64,000 bases of DNA, from contig RSEF01000031.1 of the NCBI GenBank assembly GCA_003993805.1, positions 53,508,189-53,572,188 on the forward strand, read 5' to 3'. Of this stretch, positions 11,499 through 25,587 are shown piece by piece. The position numbers and the translations under genes were made by a program. Position 1 is the stretch's first letter, and each line of letters begins with the position of its first letter. This DNA comes from Himantopus leucocephalus (lineage: Eukaryota; Chordata; Aves; Charadriiformes; Recurvirostridae). The notes beneath the pieces are model-generated. The model was not told where the DNA came from, searched no databases, and worked only from the letters and a program-made list of their open reading frames with translations.

Positions 11499-13734
11499 TT
11501 GGACTACTTGTGTAACCCATCTAAGGAAAAATAAACATTGTTGTTTCCTTTTCTATACATCTCTGCATATCTTTTTCTTCTTTCAAAATTTTAGAAGCTA
11601 CCTTATTTTCATCACCCATATCCTGAATTAATATTAAAAAAACCCAGGAAATATTTGTTATTGTTGGACAACTTTGTGACTACTGCTCATGGAAATAAGC
11701 AGGTGTATGCTTTAACACTCCAAAGGCTGATGAGGTTCCGCTTTGTTTTGATACTAGCTGGATGAAAACACCACTACAGAGAAGTGGGGAAACTCACTCA
11801 CAAAGGCTGAATTCAACCGGGCAAACACGATCTCGCTATAGACAAGAACGAGGGATAGATTTCCCCACAAAGCAATTCAATGCAGGAGTCTTAACTTGAC
11901 TGCTGTGATGCTGAGGAAGACTTTCTCACCACAGGAAGGGAGCATGGGGACATTCGGCTCACTGAACTGAAGTCAGCCTTTCTGAACATCTGGAACAGTT
12001 GCTGAAAAGGTAAAACTTCTCTGATGTGCTCATACAGTTCCATCTCTGTCTAACAAAAATACCTAGAAATCACAGGGCATAAAGTCTATGCTGACATACA
12101 TTCATGTACAATTTTGTTAGTCCAGTACTTCAAGGATGCAGATTTTCTCAGTGATGAAATTTATGTTTAATTATGGCAAGACAAATTTTGTTCTCAGCTC
12201 ATATTTTATTAATTACTCACCATGCTAGTAACTTTTTGTTGTTGTTTATAACAAAGATTTGCAAAATAAAATGCTTGTTTTGATCCCTGTGAAGAGCTAC
12301 TGACATGGAATCTGAATGGCAAGGTTGACCCTACAGACTCCAGCAGCATGTAGCTGGCATAACTTGGCAGTCACGTGTAAACCAAAGTTGGGTGTAAATC
12401 AAACAGGACTGAGTGACCACAGGGCTGGATTGCTTCCTTTTTCTAGTTTCTCACAAAACTGTTTGGAGTCTGCTTCCTGTTTAGCTCAGGAGCGGCCAGT
12501 TCTAACAGAAGCTTCAGTTGTCCTGTATGTGCTTGGATTTATCAGAAGCCTTTTCTGTTGTTATTCTTCATCCTATTAATAACTTCAACACAATGCATAA
12601 AGCACGATTGGTTCTTTTCAATTGTTTGCTTTTAAAAGTTTCTTTTAAAAAAAAGGAGCATTTTCCCTGTACCATGGTATACCACTTTTATCCACTTTTC
12701 TATGTAAAATAAAATATTTTTTTATCCTAACAGGCTTAGAAAGTTTGATATAGATGAGCTACCTAACTATCAAACGTATCTTCATTTCACACGAAGCGGG
12801 ACACCACTGACACGAATTAACCTTACACTACACTGTTTGATCTCGATCCATATTCTAAATCAAAGTTAAGTTTGAAAGGAACAAGTGATCACATCAATAG
12901 AGACCACATGAAAGAGAAACAGATTAGAAAATTAAAGGAAGGTGGAGATTAGGGTTCTAGAGGATTCTGTGAGAGATATGCAGTAGTCTTGCTTTTGGTC
13001 AAACCTGCTCTGCAAGAAGAACCTCCAGCACAGCATTTCCGCATTTCTGTCTTCAGCAGGAAATGGTGACAGTGTGTGTCTCAACCAGAAACATCTACAC
13101 AGTTATTCTGGGCAGCTTATTAGCATGTGCAAGAATGTCTTGTTTGGTTATTTCACTTGAGCTGCTTGAAAACAGCTTAGAAAACAATATTAAAAACTTA
13201 ATGTGTTTGGTAACTCTAAGTTTTTATATCCTATAAAACTGCCAAGTTAAAAACACATATCTAAAACCAAAGTGATTAAGACTGAATCTTCTCTCCACAT
13301 CACCCAGAATTACATATCATACAGTAAAATACCTGCATTGCAACAGCTGAAATTAACCAAATAAATGTGTTTTCTAAAATTCAGCAGGCAACAATGTGAT
13401 CTGCAGAGCTGAACCATCAGAAGTATCTTAATTCACACCTCCAAGTGTAATCACTAAATGTAGCATTTTGAAAAATAAATGGTGGTTGGAATTATTTAGA
13501 CTATTTAGAGCATTTAGACTGTTGTTTAATTGTGATCTATTTCAATGGGAAGATTTTGATTTATAATTTGGGACAACCTGAGTTATATCAGAACTCTCCA
13601 AATCCCATTCTGCATTTCAAATCCATCCAGAAACACCAGAACTACAATAAACTAGTCACTTCTAAGTATAGACCTGTTTGATCAGAATGAAATATAAACT
13701 ACACAGTTCTCTGTATATTCTGCCATTTGCACAG

Positions 13735-13818
13735 GGAGCTTCGAGCAAGGAGTTGGACTACATGATTTCTAGAGGTCCTCTCCGATCCTAATTGTTCTGT
13801 GATTCTGTTCTATGATTT
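13735..13818 (+). mobile_element. CR1 LINE 3' tail, short
   Basis: AAGGAGTTGGACTACATGAT ... GAGGTCCTCTCCGATCCTAA ... GTGATTCTGTTCTATGATT is a severely 5'-truncated CR1 end on the plus strand, with the usual ATTCTATG-type terminus. Confidence 0.85.
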
Positions 13819-14276
13819 ATCTATTAATGACCAGTTAATTTCTACCATGATGCACTCCCACTTGGCAGCTGTATTTGGTTCAAACGCACTGTCTGTTCGT
13901 AGCTCTGCTTAAGTCACCTCAAATGTTACTAAGCACTGACCAAACTACACAATAGAAGGAACTGTCATGGACAGAGAAAGAGCAGAAGTGGCCAACTGAC
14001 AAGGACAAGCTATGGAGTCATAACTTTAATCATTTTATACAGAAGTGTGATATTTTAGCAGCCAAAGTAAAAATAGGGACAAATGCAAGTAACGTATTCC
14101 TCCTGTATTTCTCTGATTTTAAACACTAAACAATGAAAGAAAAAACTTCTAGAAAAGAACATGAATAATTCCACACAGTCCAACAAAGCTCTGTAATATG
14201 ATCTAGAATATGGCTATATTATCAACATTAATGGATATGTGTTTCAGTGAAACATAGAAAGTTTTACAATATTTAC

Positions 14277-14296
14277 NGGGGGGGGGGGGGGGGGGG
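14277..14296. other. Single N followed by a run of 19 G
   Basis: ATTTAC, one N, then 19 G. A G19 homopolymer directly after an N is more likely an assembly or polishing scar than genomic sequence. Confidence 0.85.
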
Positions 14297-15221
14297 AATA
14301 TGTTAATTTCACATAGAACAAAAAAAAATTACATGGGCCCAGTCTGAGTTCATCATCACCTGTAGGTGAAATAGGCTTTATATAGAAGCCATTTGCTTTT
14401 TACCTACTGCTGATCTGTTCAGTGGGGTGGTAAACTTATTATTCCCCTTATCAAATACATTTTCCATGTTATAATTTTTGAAATATTTTAAAGGTGAAAC
14501 TTTTCAGAGCAGGGCGTACCCCTTAAGCTAGTACTGTAATGATACCATCAGTTGAGGGAAAATACTCAACTTTATCTGACTGAAAGTCAGCAAACCAGAT
14601 CTTAGCAGTGGGATTAAGCCTGGAACTGAATTTCTTGGATATGACAACAATAAACACACCCTGAAATTGCACTACATAAACCATATTCTTATTGGATTTA
14701 AAATTTAGATTGTTTTTATGAGCACAGTAATTCCAAAAGGAAATGTAAAAAATAAACAAGCAAAAATAAATCCAAACATAGAAATTAAAAAATGAATTAG
14801 CTTCAGAAATCCTGTATCATCTGAGAGTGCAGCAACTGCTACTATTCTGCTGGGCCGCAGTAAACAAAGAAAGGGCAATTATGCCATTGAACTGAACGCA
14901 CTGTTGGATTGAGGCTTAAAACAAACTATAAGGAAAATATTTGTCTCCAGATTTCCACCTGATGTGCAGGGAAGTCTTGGTAGGATAGGAAAAGGAAGGA
15001 GCACTTACAGTCTGAGATGACTAATAAATGTTCCTAATTTACCAGTGATACTTGACTTTTCTGAACAGTCCTGTCTGCACAGCAAGCTACTACACAAAGT
15101 TTTGCAAATCTTAGTTAGAAAGCATGGACCATATTAAAAATTATGTTCAACAATGTGACCTAGCAAACCATTTATTCTTGGGCATGTTCCACAACTAATC
15201 CATCTATCTCATTCTATCTTA

Positions 15222-15911
15222 AGAAGAGTTTGTGGATGACACCCAGCTGAGCAGGGCGGTTGACACGCCTGAGGGAGGGGATGCCACCCAGAGGGACCTG
15301 GACAGGCTGGAGAAATGCGCTGTGTGAACCTCATGAGGCTCAACAAGATCAAGTGCAGGGTCCTGCACCTGGGTTGGGGAAACCCCCAGTATCCATACAG
15401 GCTGGGGGATGAAGGGATTGGGAGCAGCCCTGCCGAGNNNNNNNNNNNNNNNNNNNNNNNNNNNNNNNNNNNNNNNNNNNNNNNNNNNNNNNNNNNNNNN
15501 NNNNNNNNNNNNNNNNNNNNNNNNNNNNNNNNNNNNNAGCCTGGAGAAAAGAAGGCTCCGGGGAGACCTTATAGCAGCCTCCCAGTTCTTAAAGGGTGCT
15601 TATAAGAAAGATGGGGACAAACGTTTTTAGCAGGGCCTGTTGCGACAGGACAAAGGGGAATGGCTTTAAACTAAAAGAGGGAATATTTACACTAGACATT
15701 AGGAAGCAATTGTTTACTCTGAGGGTGGTGAGACATGGGCCCAGGTTGCCCAGAGAGGTGGGAGATGCCCCATCCCTGGAAACATTCCAGGCCAGGTTGG
15801 ACGGGGCTCTGAGCAACCTGATCTAGTGGAAGATGTCCCTGCTCATGGCAGGGGGGTTGATTAGATGGCCTTTAAAAGTCTCTTCAACCCAAACCATTCT
15901 AGGATTCCACA
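15222..15911 (+). mobile_element. CR1 LINE, longer copy, interrupted by an assembly gap
   Basis: The left part has the CR1 reverse-transcriptase end (GTTTGTGGATGACACCCAGC, GAGGGACCTGGACAGGCTGG, CTCAACAAGATCAAGTGCAG). The right part has the 3' region (GCCTGGAGAAAAGAAGGCTC, GAGGTGGGAGATGCCCCATC, CATTCCAGGCCAGGTTGGAC) and the tail CAACCCAAACCATTCTAGGA. Exactly 100 N lie between (15438-15537). It has stop codons and is dead. Open frames at 15315, 15409 and 15596 are parts of it. Confidence 0.95.
15438..15537. other. Assembly gap of 100 N
   Basis: One hundred consecutive N inside the CR1 copy. A round 100 usually marks a gap of unknown size, so distances across it are not exact. Confidence 0.98.
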
Positions 15912-16685
15912 AAAACCCACTCAGTTTGTGAGTAAATGGCCGCTCCTTATTCACTAGATTATTTAAAGCATATTAGTTCATAATTATCGAACAAAAGCCT
16001 ATTCTTAACCTCACGAATTTGTTTCTATAATTTGATGAAAATAATCTACAATGCTTAGTTGAAAGGCTTGACAAGCAGGCATGAAACAATATTAGAAAGC
16101 AGAATGTCAAGACTGAGTTGAGAACACATCCCAACTCCCTTTGTTTCACACTAGAACCACTGAAAATTAAATTACAGGGGACTCTACCCATTTATTTTCC
16201 TCTATAGAACTGCAATCCTATTTAAAAATCATGCTTCTCTCCCCTTAAATAAATGCAATAAATTCATCTGAGGTTTTGAAAGCATAACGATGGACCTTTG
16301 TTGAAAGCTAGCTACTATAGCTACAACTTCTTCAACTCTTTACCTGCATAGTAGCTGAAAAATTAGGAAGGTACCAAATGAAGTCTTACAAAGCAGTTCT
16401 TTTCTGTAGTTTGATATTCCCTCCGTGTTTGACTACAGTTGTGTGATATACCAGATTGCCTAAGTAACGGGGCTATGTAGGTTTATTTTGCATCCAAGAT
16501 CATTCATGGCATGTTAGGACAGCACCACTACAACTTCTTGTGGTCAGCTGAAGACTAAATTGGGGAGGAATATGAAATAAGCCAAGTGAAGCTACAATGC
16601 TTACATTTTCATCAGAGGTGGCAAGTGATAATGTCCAAAGTTAGAGTCATCTGCTATATATGTATCTCAGCCAGCAACCCTAAGC

Positions 16686-16740
16686 AGTATTAAATATTAT
16701 AATATTAAATATAAAATATTAAATTGCTTAAAATATTCTG
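16686..16740. repeat. AATATTAAAT low-complexity repeat
   Basis: The unit ATATTAAAT/ATATTATAAT repeats several times and is partly self-complementary. Confidence 0.75.
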
Positions 16741-19700
16741 AAAGGGTACTATGATGCAATGCTCAGTGGAAACTTCAGGCAGGAAAGATGCCTGCAGGAG
16801 ACGAAGCCAAAGTGGATTCTTTATACTAAAAATTCCTCAGATGAGTTCTTTTCTTCAAATTTCTGTTTATAATGTTCAGCATATTGTAAACATCACAAAT
16901 AGTGCAGCACCTCAGGAACTAACGAAGCTACAAGTGAGAAACCTGTATACAACTATGGACTAATTAAGCAGGCAATGAACTACTGAAAAATAAATGCTCA
17001 CATCAATTTGGTTTTGCTTTATAAAAAAATGTTTCTGGTTTTGTAAAACTGTATTAACTAATTAGGGAGTTAATTTTGAAAAGGGGATGACTGTTATACA
17101 TAGCTAAATGTTAGCAGAATCCTGTAGAATACGATAACATTTTGAAGATAACGTGTCAGTAATTTCAGAGGTTAGAAAAATAAACTGCTTCTTTTTTCCT
17201 TTGATAGACAGACTATCTACCGGGATCTGACATTTATCAGGCTCACTAATAACACCTGTGCATCTCAGCATTTCCAGACAAAGACTTAGTTAAGGTGCCT
17301 TTTCCTGTGGTGAAGTTTAGTAAGGACACTTGCCATGGTGAACACTGGAGGAAAGAATGATAGGCAGACTGCTTAGATTGGCAAAGTGATGTTTGTTGTG
17401 TTCCTGCCTCCAAAAGTGAACGTTCTCAGTATAAAGATAAAAAAATTAACCCTGAAAGGCCTAAAGCATTAGCAAATGCTGTGAAAGTTACCACAGTTCT
17501 GTGTGCGTGGATGAGCGTCACACACTGCAGCAGGATGTTAAAACTGACGGCTGTGAACAGTTGTCTTCAGAGAGGTCTTGTTTTATTATTTTACAACGTA
17601 AACTTTCTAGACCTCTAAATTAGGGTGAGCTCAGTAAAAGTTTATTACACATCTGAACTAAAATCTTCCTGGCAACAAGAAGGTGAGGGTTTGGTGGGAA
17701 ATTCCAGTGACTCCTGCTCCTGGCCAGAGCAAGCCACGCTCAGCTGCAGGCTTGGTCCACGGCTACCATGGGATTTCAAAGGAGTTAATTCTTATTTGTG
17801 CTTGTGATAAAAAGACCCGTTTTCCATTCATGCTTCTAAACAGAAGATCAACATAGCCTTATATTTTCTTCCTATGTCAGGAATGATCTATTAGTACAAT
17901 TAAGATCAAGTTCACCTTTGATTATATGCTTTTAGTAGCACTGGGCATACAGGCTCAGAACAAAGAAAGCTTACAACCTAAATGTTAGAAGCATCAAAGC
18001 TCAATTCATTTAAAATTCGATTAAATAAACACAACCAAGAATACGTTATGGCGGAAAAATTTCACGTAGGTAGAGGGAGATAAAAGTGACCTTTCCATCA
18101 CTAATTCATAGGATTTTATAACACAGAAGGTGGCTGAAGACCTAATGCTTTGGACTTACTCATCATGTGGTGAACACCATTTCATCCAGCTTCCTGATTT
18201 GCTTCCATTCCATTCCTTCTCTAGTGAAACCACATTTACACAAGGCTTTAGGAAACCAGTCTGACGTTAACAAAACATATTTTAACAATAGATAGCATTT
18301 ACTATCAAATATATCCTGAAAGATTTTGTTTTCCAAAGTTGGGAAGCTGAGACATCCAAACTAAGAATTATTCTGAAGTGATTAGTTGCCATCATGTCTG
18401 ATCTCAGCTAAAAGTTAGTAATGAACTGCAAAGTATTAATGCCATGTATTGGTCTGCATAAAGTAGAAGGCATGGTACATGTTTATACAAAATATAAAGA
18501 TTAGTATATGAACATCACTTTAACCTCTCCCAGGTCAAGGGTAGGGCTCTGTGTATCACAGTGAATTAATGACTTGGCAATCATTAAGATGAGGGTTCAG
18601 GAACGCATTAACCACCCATCTACCCAAAACTCTGCTCCAAGGTAAGAGACTGCAAGGATCTGCACCAATTAAAGAGCATGACTTAATGTGGGCATAGATT
18701 TTGTTATAGAGCCTTTTATCTCCCGTGAAGACCTTTTGAAAATGTTCATGTAATTGTCTGTAATTGAAGTACACTACTGTACCTAGATCACAGATTATAC
18801 TCAAGCACAACTTGCAATATTTTAAAAGTACTCCACAAGTTACAAAGAGCAGTAACTATGAAAAACTTTTAAGGGTGAATTTACCTAGAACAGACAGTTC
18901 TGTATCCAGCTTTTCAGCTCGATATTACTTCTCTATCTGCCTCTCACATATTTTGTGTTGAATCACGCACACCTAGGAAAGAGGTAGTGGGAAGATGAAG
19001 CACATGTATATGTTAGATTTAGAGGACTCATATATCTTCATGGGACACATTTACATTGTATGACTTCTTGATGCCTCTCTTCCCAACTTTGCTGTCATTG
19101 CAGGAACACATTAAAAAAAGAAGGTCACCTATCATGAACCAGGGCTTCAGTTGTTGTTTCAGATATTTATTTTTTTTTGTCTCAAAAAGAGAAATTATGT
19201 CCTAATTTACTTTCAAGTAAATTTTGAACCTGGACACCGTAGAGCACAATCACCCTAAAAGCACACGTAAGGAGGATCCGCTTGGTCTCATATAACATAG
19301 TGAAAACATCTGTATGTCCCCTGTTCGACACCTGCTTCTGTACAGTGGTGAAAGACGTATGCCCGGGCTGACTGGAACACGCAGTTCTCTATCAGACCAT
19401 GGACTACAGCAGTATCTAAAACTGTTGCAGGACACAATAAAATGCTGTAAGTCTTTGGACACTATCTGTGCAAGGACCAGGGATAAATACTGGGGGACGG
19501 GGGAGCTAACATTTTTCATCAGAAAAATCTGTCCTTTGGGTGGAGCAGACATTCCATATCCATGGGTAAATGATGGGATTCAATTCTGTTTCTTTACTCA
19601 CAGACAGACAATCTTAAGACTTTGTATTCCTGTGCTTTCCAAGTTACTTCTTGCCAGCTGACCCACAATTATTGACTATGGGAAGATTCCTATCCCATTC

Positions 19701-22700
19701 CAGCTGTGAGGTAAAACAAGGTGGTTAATTATCTCATGTTTGCTTGTTCCCCTCTCTCTTCTCTCCTAGGGACACATAAAATTCTATCATCCCCAACAAA
19801 ATGTTCCAACTACACAAATTAATTTCTACTGATGCACATGCCTTGTGTTTTAGAACTCGCTTTCTATTCTTTCACCTATCGTATTCCAAAAAGAGCTTTC
19901 CTGGTTCCTTCATTTTCTTTGAATAACTGGTTGTCCGCCAGTTGTGAGTTCTGCCTAGCTGTTAATTTAGAAAGAACTGAGAAGAACATAATATATGATG
20001 CCTCTTCAGTGACTGGCTTCCCATAAAAATAGCACCTCAGTGGGGTTGAACTGCTTTGTGCAACGTTTTGAAGTAGGTGACATGATTTAGTCATCTACGA
20101 TCTGGTCACATAATTTGCAATTTTGTTACATGAGGCCCTCTTAGGCACAGTGGTCATTCACTCCATTTTTTCCTAGGTAATCAAGGGGGTTTTCATCTTC
20201 TAGATTTGCTTTTTCTATCACATGTCCTCTTTTTAGACTGCTTGAAGTTCCAAATCCACTAATACAAAAAAGATTCCAAATAGAAATATGAAAATAGAGC
20301 TTAGTCTATGATGAACCATCATGTTTTTTAAGCCTTTTGTCATCACAACACAATCAGTTCTTTTTTTTCTGCACATAAATATATATGTTCCTGGTTTCTC
20401 CCTCTGGCTAATATACAGCCCAAACTCTTCATTACTTATTTCACTGGCCAGTCACCATCATTCCCAGCATTTATGGTTTTCATGGTCATTCTTCAGAGTC
20501 TCTTCAGATCTACTTTTATATTGGTGCCTTTGATATGAATCATTTTTTATTTAGAGCAAAATACTGGTATAACCTACATGGGAGAATAAAAGAACAACTA
20601 ACCAAAATGAACAGTCTCTCTTGTCTTTGCGTTATGACCTGTTTGTCTGATTCTTAAAAATCCACATAATGTCACTTTCAAAAGGGCCTTACTATACAAT
20701 TGGGAAAAAATCACTACGTGAACAAAATCACATCCACCAGTGTGTAAAATTCTACTATAGCCTGTTGATTAGACTATCAAAAATTATACAAGTGTATTTA
20801 ACCACAGTTAACTGCAATCACTAGTAAGCTGGTATTTATGAAAATCTTATTCATTTATTTTCAAATGCAATCAGGAGCCCAATTCCCCTGAAACTACGCT
20901 TGTCATATGAATCTGGCAAGGTCAGGCTCTGGTTTCATGTATACCAATAATTAATCCAATTAAGTATTGAAAAGGACTTGTTAATCTACTGTGCATGCAA
21001 CGTTAGCTGCCTGGAAGATATGAAGTAGGTCATGAGAAAACTGCCAAAAATGGAAACAAAAAGACCCTTTTAAAATATTCTTGCACATATTCTTGCACAT
21101 GGGAAGTAAGCAAACAATGTGACAGTGCTGGAGTAAAAACAGAAACTAAACATTCAATGGTTAGTATAATTTTAATTAGCTGTAAAGGAAAACCATTGAG
21201 CCACTATTGTTATGAAAGCCCACGGATTTCTTCCTCCAAAAGATAAACTAAGTTAAGAATGTTTTGGAAACTTCAGATTAACACTGCACAGCTGTTGCTA
21301 GGGCCTGAATTTACGGGTAACACCAACTGCTGAGATTCTTCTCTCCATCAAGACAGGGCTGAGGAAAGCCCTTAGCAGGGAAACGAGCAATGGGAGATTT
21401 GCTAATTAGGAGAAGTAATAGATATCCACTTTTTAATTAAAGCAGAATGGCACACGTGAGTGGACAGAACAAAGGTAGAGGAAGAAAGGAGGCAGAAAAC
21501 GGGAATAAGTTCGAAAATGACAATGAAAAGCATGAAGCAGAGAGAGGCAGCAGCATAACCTGTTTCACAGTCAGACACACAAAAAAGCAATGAACAGGCA
21601 ACTGGGGCATGTTGCTGTCTATTCCTCTCCGTGTGTGGTCCCCAACTGTCTGTGATGTTGGGAAAAAATAGGGTATAATGAAAAAAGAGCTGGAAGGCAT
21701 TAGCTGATAGAAATCTCATACTCTTATACTTTAAAGTGATAAACAGAACATTTGACTGTTTGCAGTGAGGACAGGAGGTGTGAGATAATGTAGCAGCATT
21801 CTAACATATGCTATAGTATTGCTCATATATCTGAGTTTTGGCAAACACTAGGAGATAATCTATAAGAAGATATTAACAGCCTGTGCATTAACACTACATG
21901 GTGACTCAACATCAGAAAAGTGAACAAGGGTGGTGAAGTAACATCCCTATGAATAGCAAAAGTAGAAATATATGGATACTTCTGTAGTGATAATTTACCA
22001 GTGACAGACCAAAATCACATGTCGGTTGATGAAAAAATGTAACATAAAATTTAAATTATATGAGTATTTCAGATTTCTTACATGCTCCATCACCTGGCCT
22101 TGACTACTGGAGCACTTTTTCTTGCCCTCTTTCCATGGGATAGAGATATTTCAGCTGTTTCTACATCTCCACACTCACTAGACTGAGACCTTAAAGATCT
22201 GCTGTTATAGCATCTGCATTGTCTTTCACTTTTGCTTGAGCTTTAGCTTTGAGTATCTGCAGATGGTGTCATGTTTGTGTCAAGCCTTTCAGAGCTGCAG
22301 AAATTTGACATCTGATGGAACTCCACGGGCAAAATGACTCCCTCTACTGGAAAAAAGGGAAAGAAGCTGCAATAAGGTTCCTGTGGGTAAGTCTTCCTCA
22401 CATGATGTTTAGGTGATCAGGGTAACGAACTCCTTGTTGTTTTATGGTAACAGTGCTTCCTCACTGTTATATTATGTATAATACCTATTCTGATGATCAG
22501 GTGCCCCACTGTTTGGATTTCTTGACCCTCAGATTCTAAAGGATCTCATACACCTTACTTACCACCTGTGGACACCTTTTATATATCTATATTTTTATAA
22601 TGTGGGTGTATATATATCAATGTAGTTTATAAAGTCACTGACATCTTGAGATAAATGATAATTTCTTCTACTACAAATCCCTGATTTGCTCCAGCTTTGA

Positions 22701-25567
22701 CTATCTGATTTTTCTTGGATATTGTGGACTCACAAGGAGTAACATAATGTAATAGAGATGGGCCCTCAGAGCCTTACTGATCATAAAACTGTATTGCTTT
22801 GCTATAAAAGCATTCAATTTAGATTACTCTACTATGAAATTTTCTTTTTATGTAAACTAATCCCCAAATAATTTTACTTATTACTATGTTGAAACCACTT
22901 CTGAAAGAAGCTGCATGAACTTAACACTGTGCTCTGACTTGGTAGAAAGAAGGAAATCAGCTAATAAGCAATTAATTCAGTATGAAACCTACTAACACAG
23001 TCACTGGAGGAAAGGTTTAGGTGCTAATTCTTCTTGCAAAGGTAACAAAGCAAATAGGTGAGACTCCAAGAAATCACTACCTGTTGTATTATACTGGAAC
23101 ATGTTGTCAGCCAGATTAGGGAATGTACTTCCCATAGCCCGGAACAGCATGACTGTTGTAAAGCAACTAACATTTATTTACTGTGATCATACAAATGTCA
23201 CATAAGGAACTGGTGAAAGCAGCTTACCCACACAGATGTTCTTACTGATGCATCTTTCCCTTCTGACATCTCCAACAAGTGTCTTTGCTAGCTATGCTGT
23301 ACCAAACTCTAGTTTTAACAGAAATGCAGCAATTTAAACTAGTTTTGCTACTCTTCTGCTAAAAAATAAAAATTATTTGTAAATACAGACAAAGTTGCTG
23401 GAAAACATAATTTTCATTCTTTTACTTGATCAACTAAGTAAATAATGTGGTATCAACTGAAGTCTAACGCTGACTCTTGAGCATGACCCCAGCCTCTGTG
23501 GGAGTAATGTAAGCAGGACTTCCAAGAATATTTATTTATTCCTGTGAGATCAACGATTACCAGAAGGGCTGTTTTCCTTTATTGTGAAATATGACATCAA
23601 AAGGCGTAGCAGGAAAATCTGTCCATCCTATGGAAACTTCAGTTATCCCAGGATGAATGGAATATTACAAAATTCTTTTAATGCAAGTTGTGCATGGACA
23701 GAGAAGATTGAATAATGTCCTTAAGAACTCTAGCCACTATGATATCCCACCAAGGGAGTTAATGGCTAAGTGCTCATTTGAGAAAGGTTCTGATCACTTG
23801 AACGACATCAAATAATCCAGAATGCCAAGGATGTCCAGTATGACTGAATAAGTTAAAATATTCCTTTAACAGAAGTGGAAACCTTTTCCACTTTCCATTG
23901 TAAGTAACACCTGTAGAATTTCTCCTTCTCCAAATCATACTTTTTAGACATTATTATCTGAAAGATAGGAACACAGACATCAAGGGTGGAAGAAGACTAC
24001 CAACTACTCATCGTTCCTCTTACTGAAAAATTTCATGTTGAAGAGTAACAGGATAAAACGCATTAACATGGAGCTGAATTTCTAGAGTGGGCACCCATTC
24101 TGGATTACTGGGTCCAGTTCTCTTTAGTTTCCTCTGCGCCCTCTCAAATCTTATGGATTGCTAAACTTCACGAAGGGCCGGTGGTACCATGTTCAGCAGT
24201 ATTTGCTGCTGTCAGGTTACAGCTAGGAAATCAGAGCAAGGACATCTCAGGCCTAGCTGTCCTCAAAGACAATTGGGGTTTATAAAGCAAACTCTCTCAC
24301 CCTGGGCAACTGGGCTCTCGCTGTATAGGAGTGCATAAAAATATTTGTTGTTTCCCATTCCATAAGAGTTTCTTATTTCATATGGATACAGAGTTTAGTG
24401 AAGCTCTGCACCAGGCTTCCTCAGAAACAGCCCTTTAATTAGTATTTCCCATCAGCTGACTAAAAAGCAGAGGCTTACCATAAGGGAGGACTGAACTGGC
24501 GTGAAGGCTTCTCTCTACTGCCAGGAGAGAGGCAGGGACAGCCTCTCACTGGCACCAGGTGCCCCTGTGGTGGATGCTGCGGAGGATCACTCTAACCACC
24601 TCAACTCTGCAAAATGCTTTGCCAACTCCCCTTATCCAGGTATATACAGCAATTTCTTTTGGGGTTTTGACTATGTGTGGGAGAAAGTGAGACTTCCCCT
24701 AGTTTGGAAAAGAAGGGTTAAGATCAACAACATACAGCAGGAGCAACATTTCACAGTTAATGCAGAAGTTTCACTTTTATACAATGGCAGAAGCTATCCT
24801 GCTTCTTCATCACATCTTTAAAATTTATTTTAGTTCAGGCAGAATTGTGTTTTCTATCCTCCTCCAAATCTGAGTAACTCCAAATAATAAAACAACAATT
24901 TGACCAAGGCTTCAGTTTATAATTTTCAAAAAAATGTTTAACAATTTTTTAAACTAGGATTGTTTGCACAATTTCTTCTAAAAAATCAGAACTGACATGT
25001 ATGTTTGTATTTCTGCTCAGGCTGAATAACACACAGCTTTCAAACAGTTAAACACAGTAAGTATAATTCTTCATCATGAATTTCTATCAAAGTCAAAGGT
25101 AGGATGAATTTGGCTTGCCAGCTTGGTAATTATTACAGATATTATAGTGACGGATGATGATGCTAAGTGCTGCTGTAGCTTGAGGACATAAAATATAAAC
25201 TTACTGCTTAACAAACATAGGATGACACTGTTCCCCACGTGCCTTTTTTTCTATTTGACTATCAGACTTTAATTTTGCATTACCGTCCAGAAGAATAGCA
25301 GGCCATTTGTACACAATTATTGCTGGAAACAGATTGGGAGTGTTCAAATATTGCAGAGAAATAGCTACTGCACATGTACAGAGCAGCTCAACACTGCAGA
25401 CATGAAAACCTAAATGGAGAACTTCGCACATGTTCATGTCATTTGCAATACTCGGCATGTGCTGTAGAAATGGCCTATGCATCCACACTGAAATTTACTG
25501 TGGACAAGATGCATCAAGCCGCGTATACATGTACAAGCCACGTACAAAGAGCTTATTCATGTACTTC

Positions 25568-25587
25568 TGCCTGGGAATTCCCAGGCA
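25568..25587. promoter_or_regulatory. Perfect 20-nt palindrome containing GGGAATTCCC
   Basis: TGCCTGGGAATTCCCAGGCA equals its own reverse complement. The central GGGAATTCCC (25573-25582) fits the palindromic kappa-B consensus GGGRNWYYCC. Binding is not shown by sequence alone; listed as a candidate site inside a stretch with few stops and retained CpGs. Confidence 0.35.

Noticed and set aside
15315..15826. Several overlapping plus-strand frames around the N gap
   Set aside because: All are CR1 LINE remnants, and two of them translate through N.
18181..18215. Minus-strand GSWM-like codons considered as the TM3 F-S-W-M motif
   Set aside because: The surrounding frame does not continue as TM3 and soon meets a stop.
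19250..19661. Overlapping frames of 100 and 115 codons on opposite strands
   Set aside because: No family recognised; overlapping opposite frames of this size occur by chance in a stop-poor patch.
21402..21719. Hydrophobic minus-strand frame of 105 codons containing GYAAASLCFMLFIVIFELIPVF, considered as an ADGRV1 TM exon
   Set aside because: It does not match the TM5 or other TM segments of ADGRV1 as I know them, and flanking splice sites and phase do not fit.
24501..24821. 106-codon plus-strand frame
   Set aside because: No recognisable domain, no coding-like composition and no splice context I trust.
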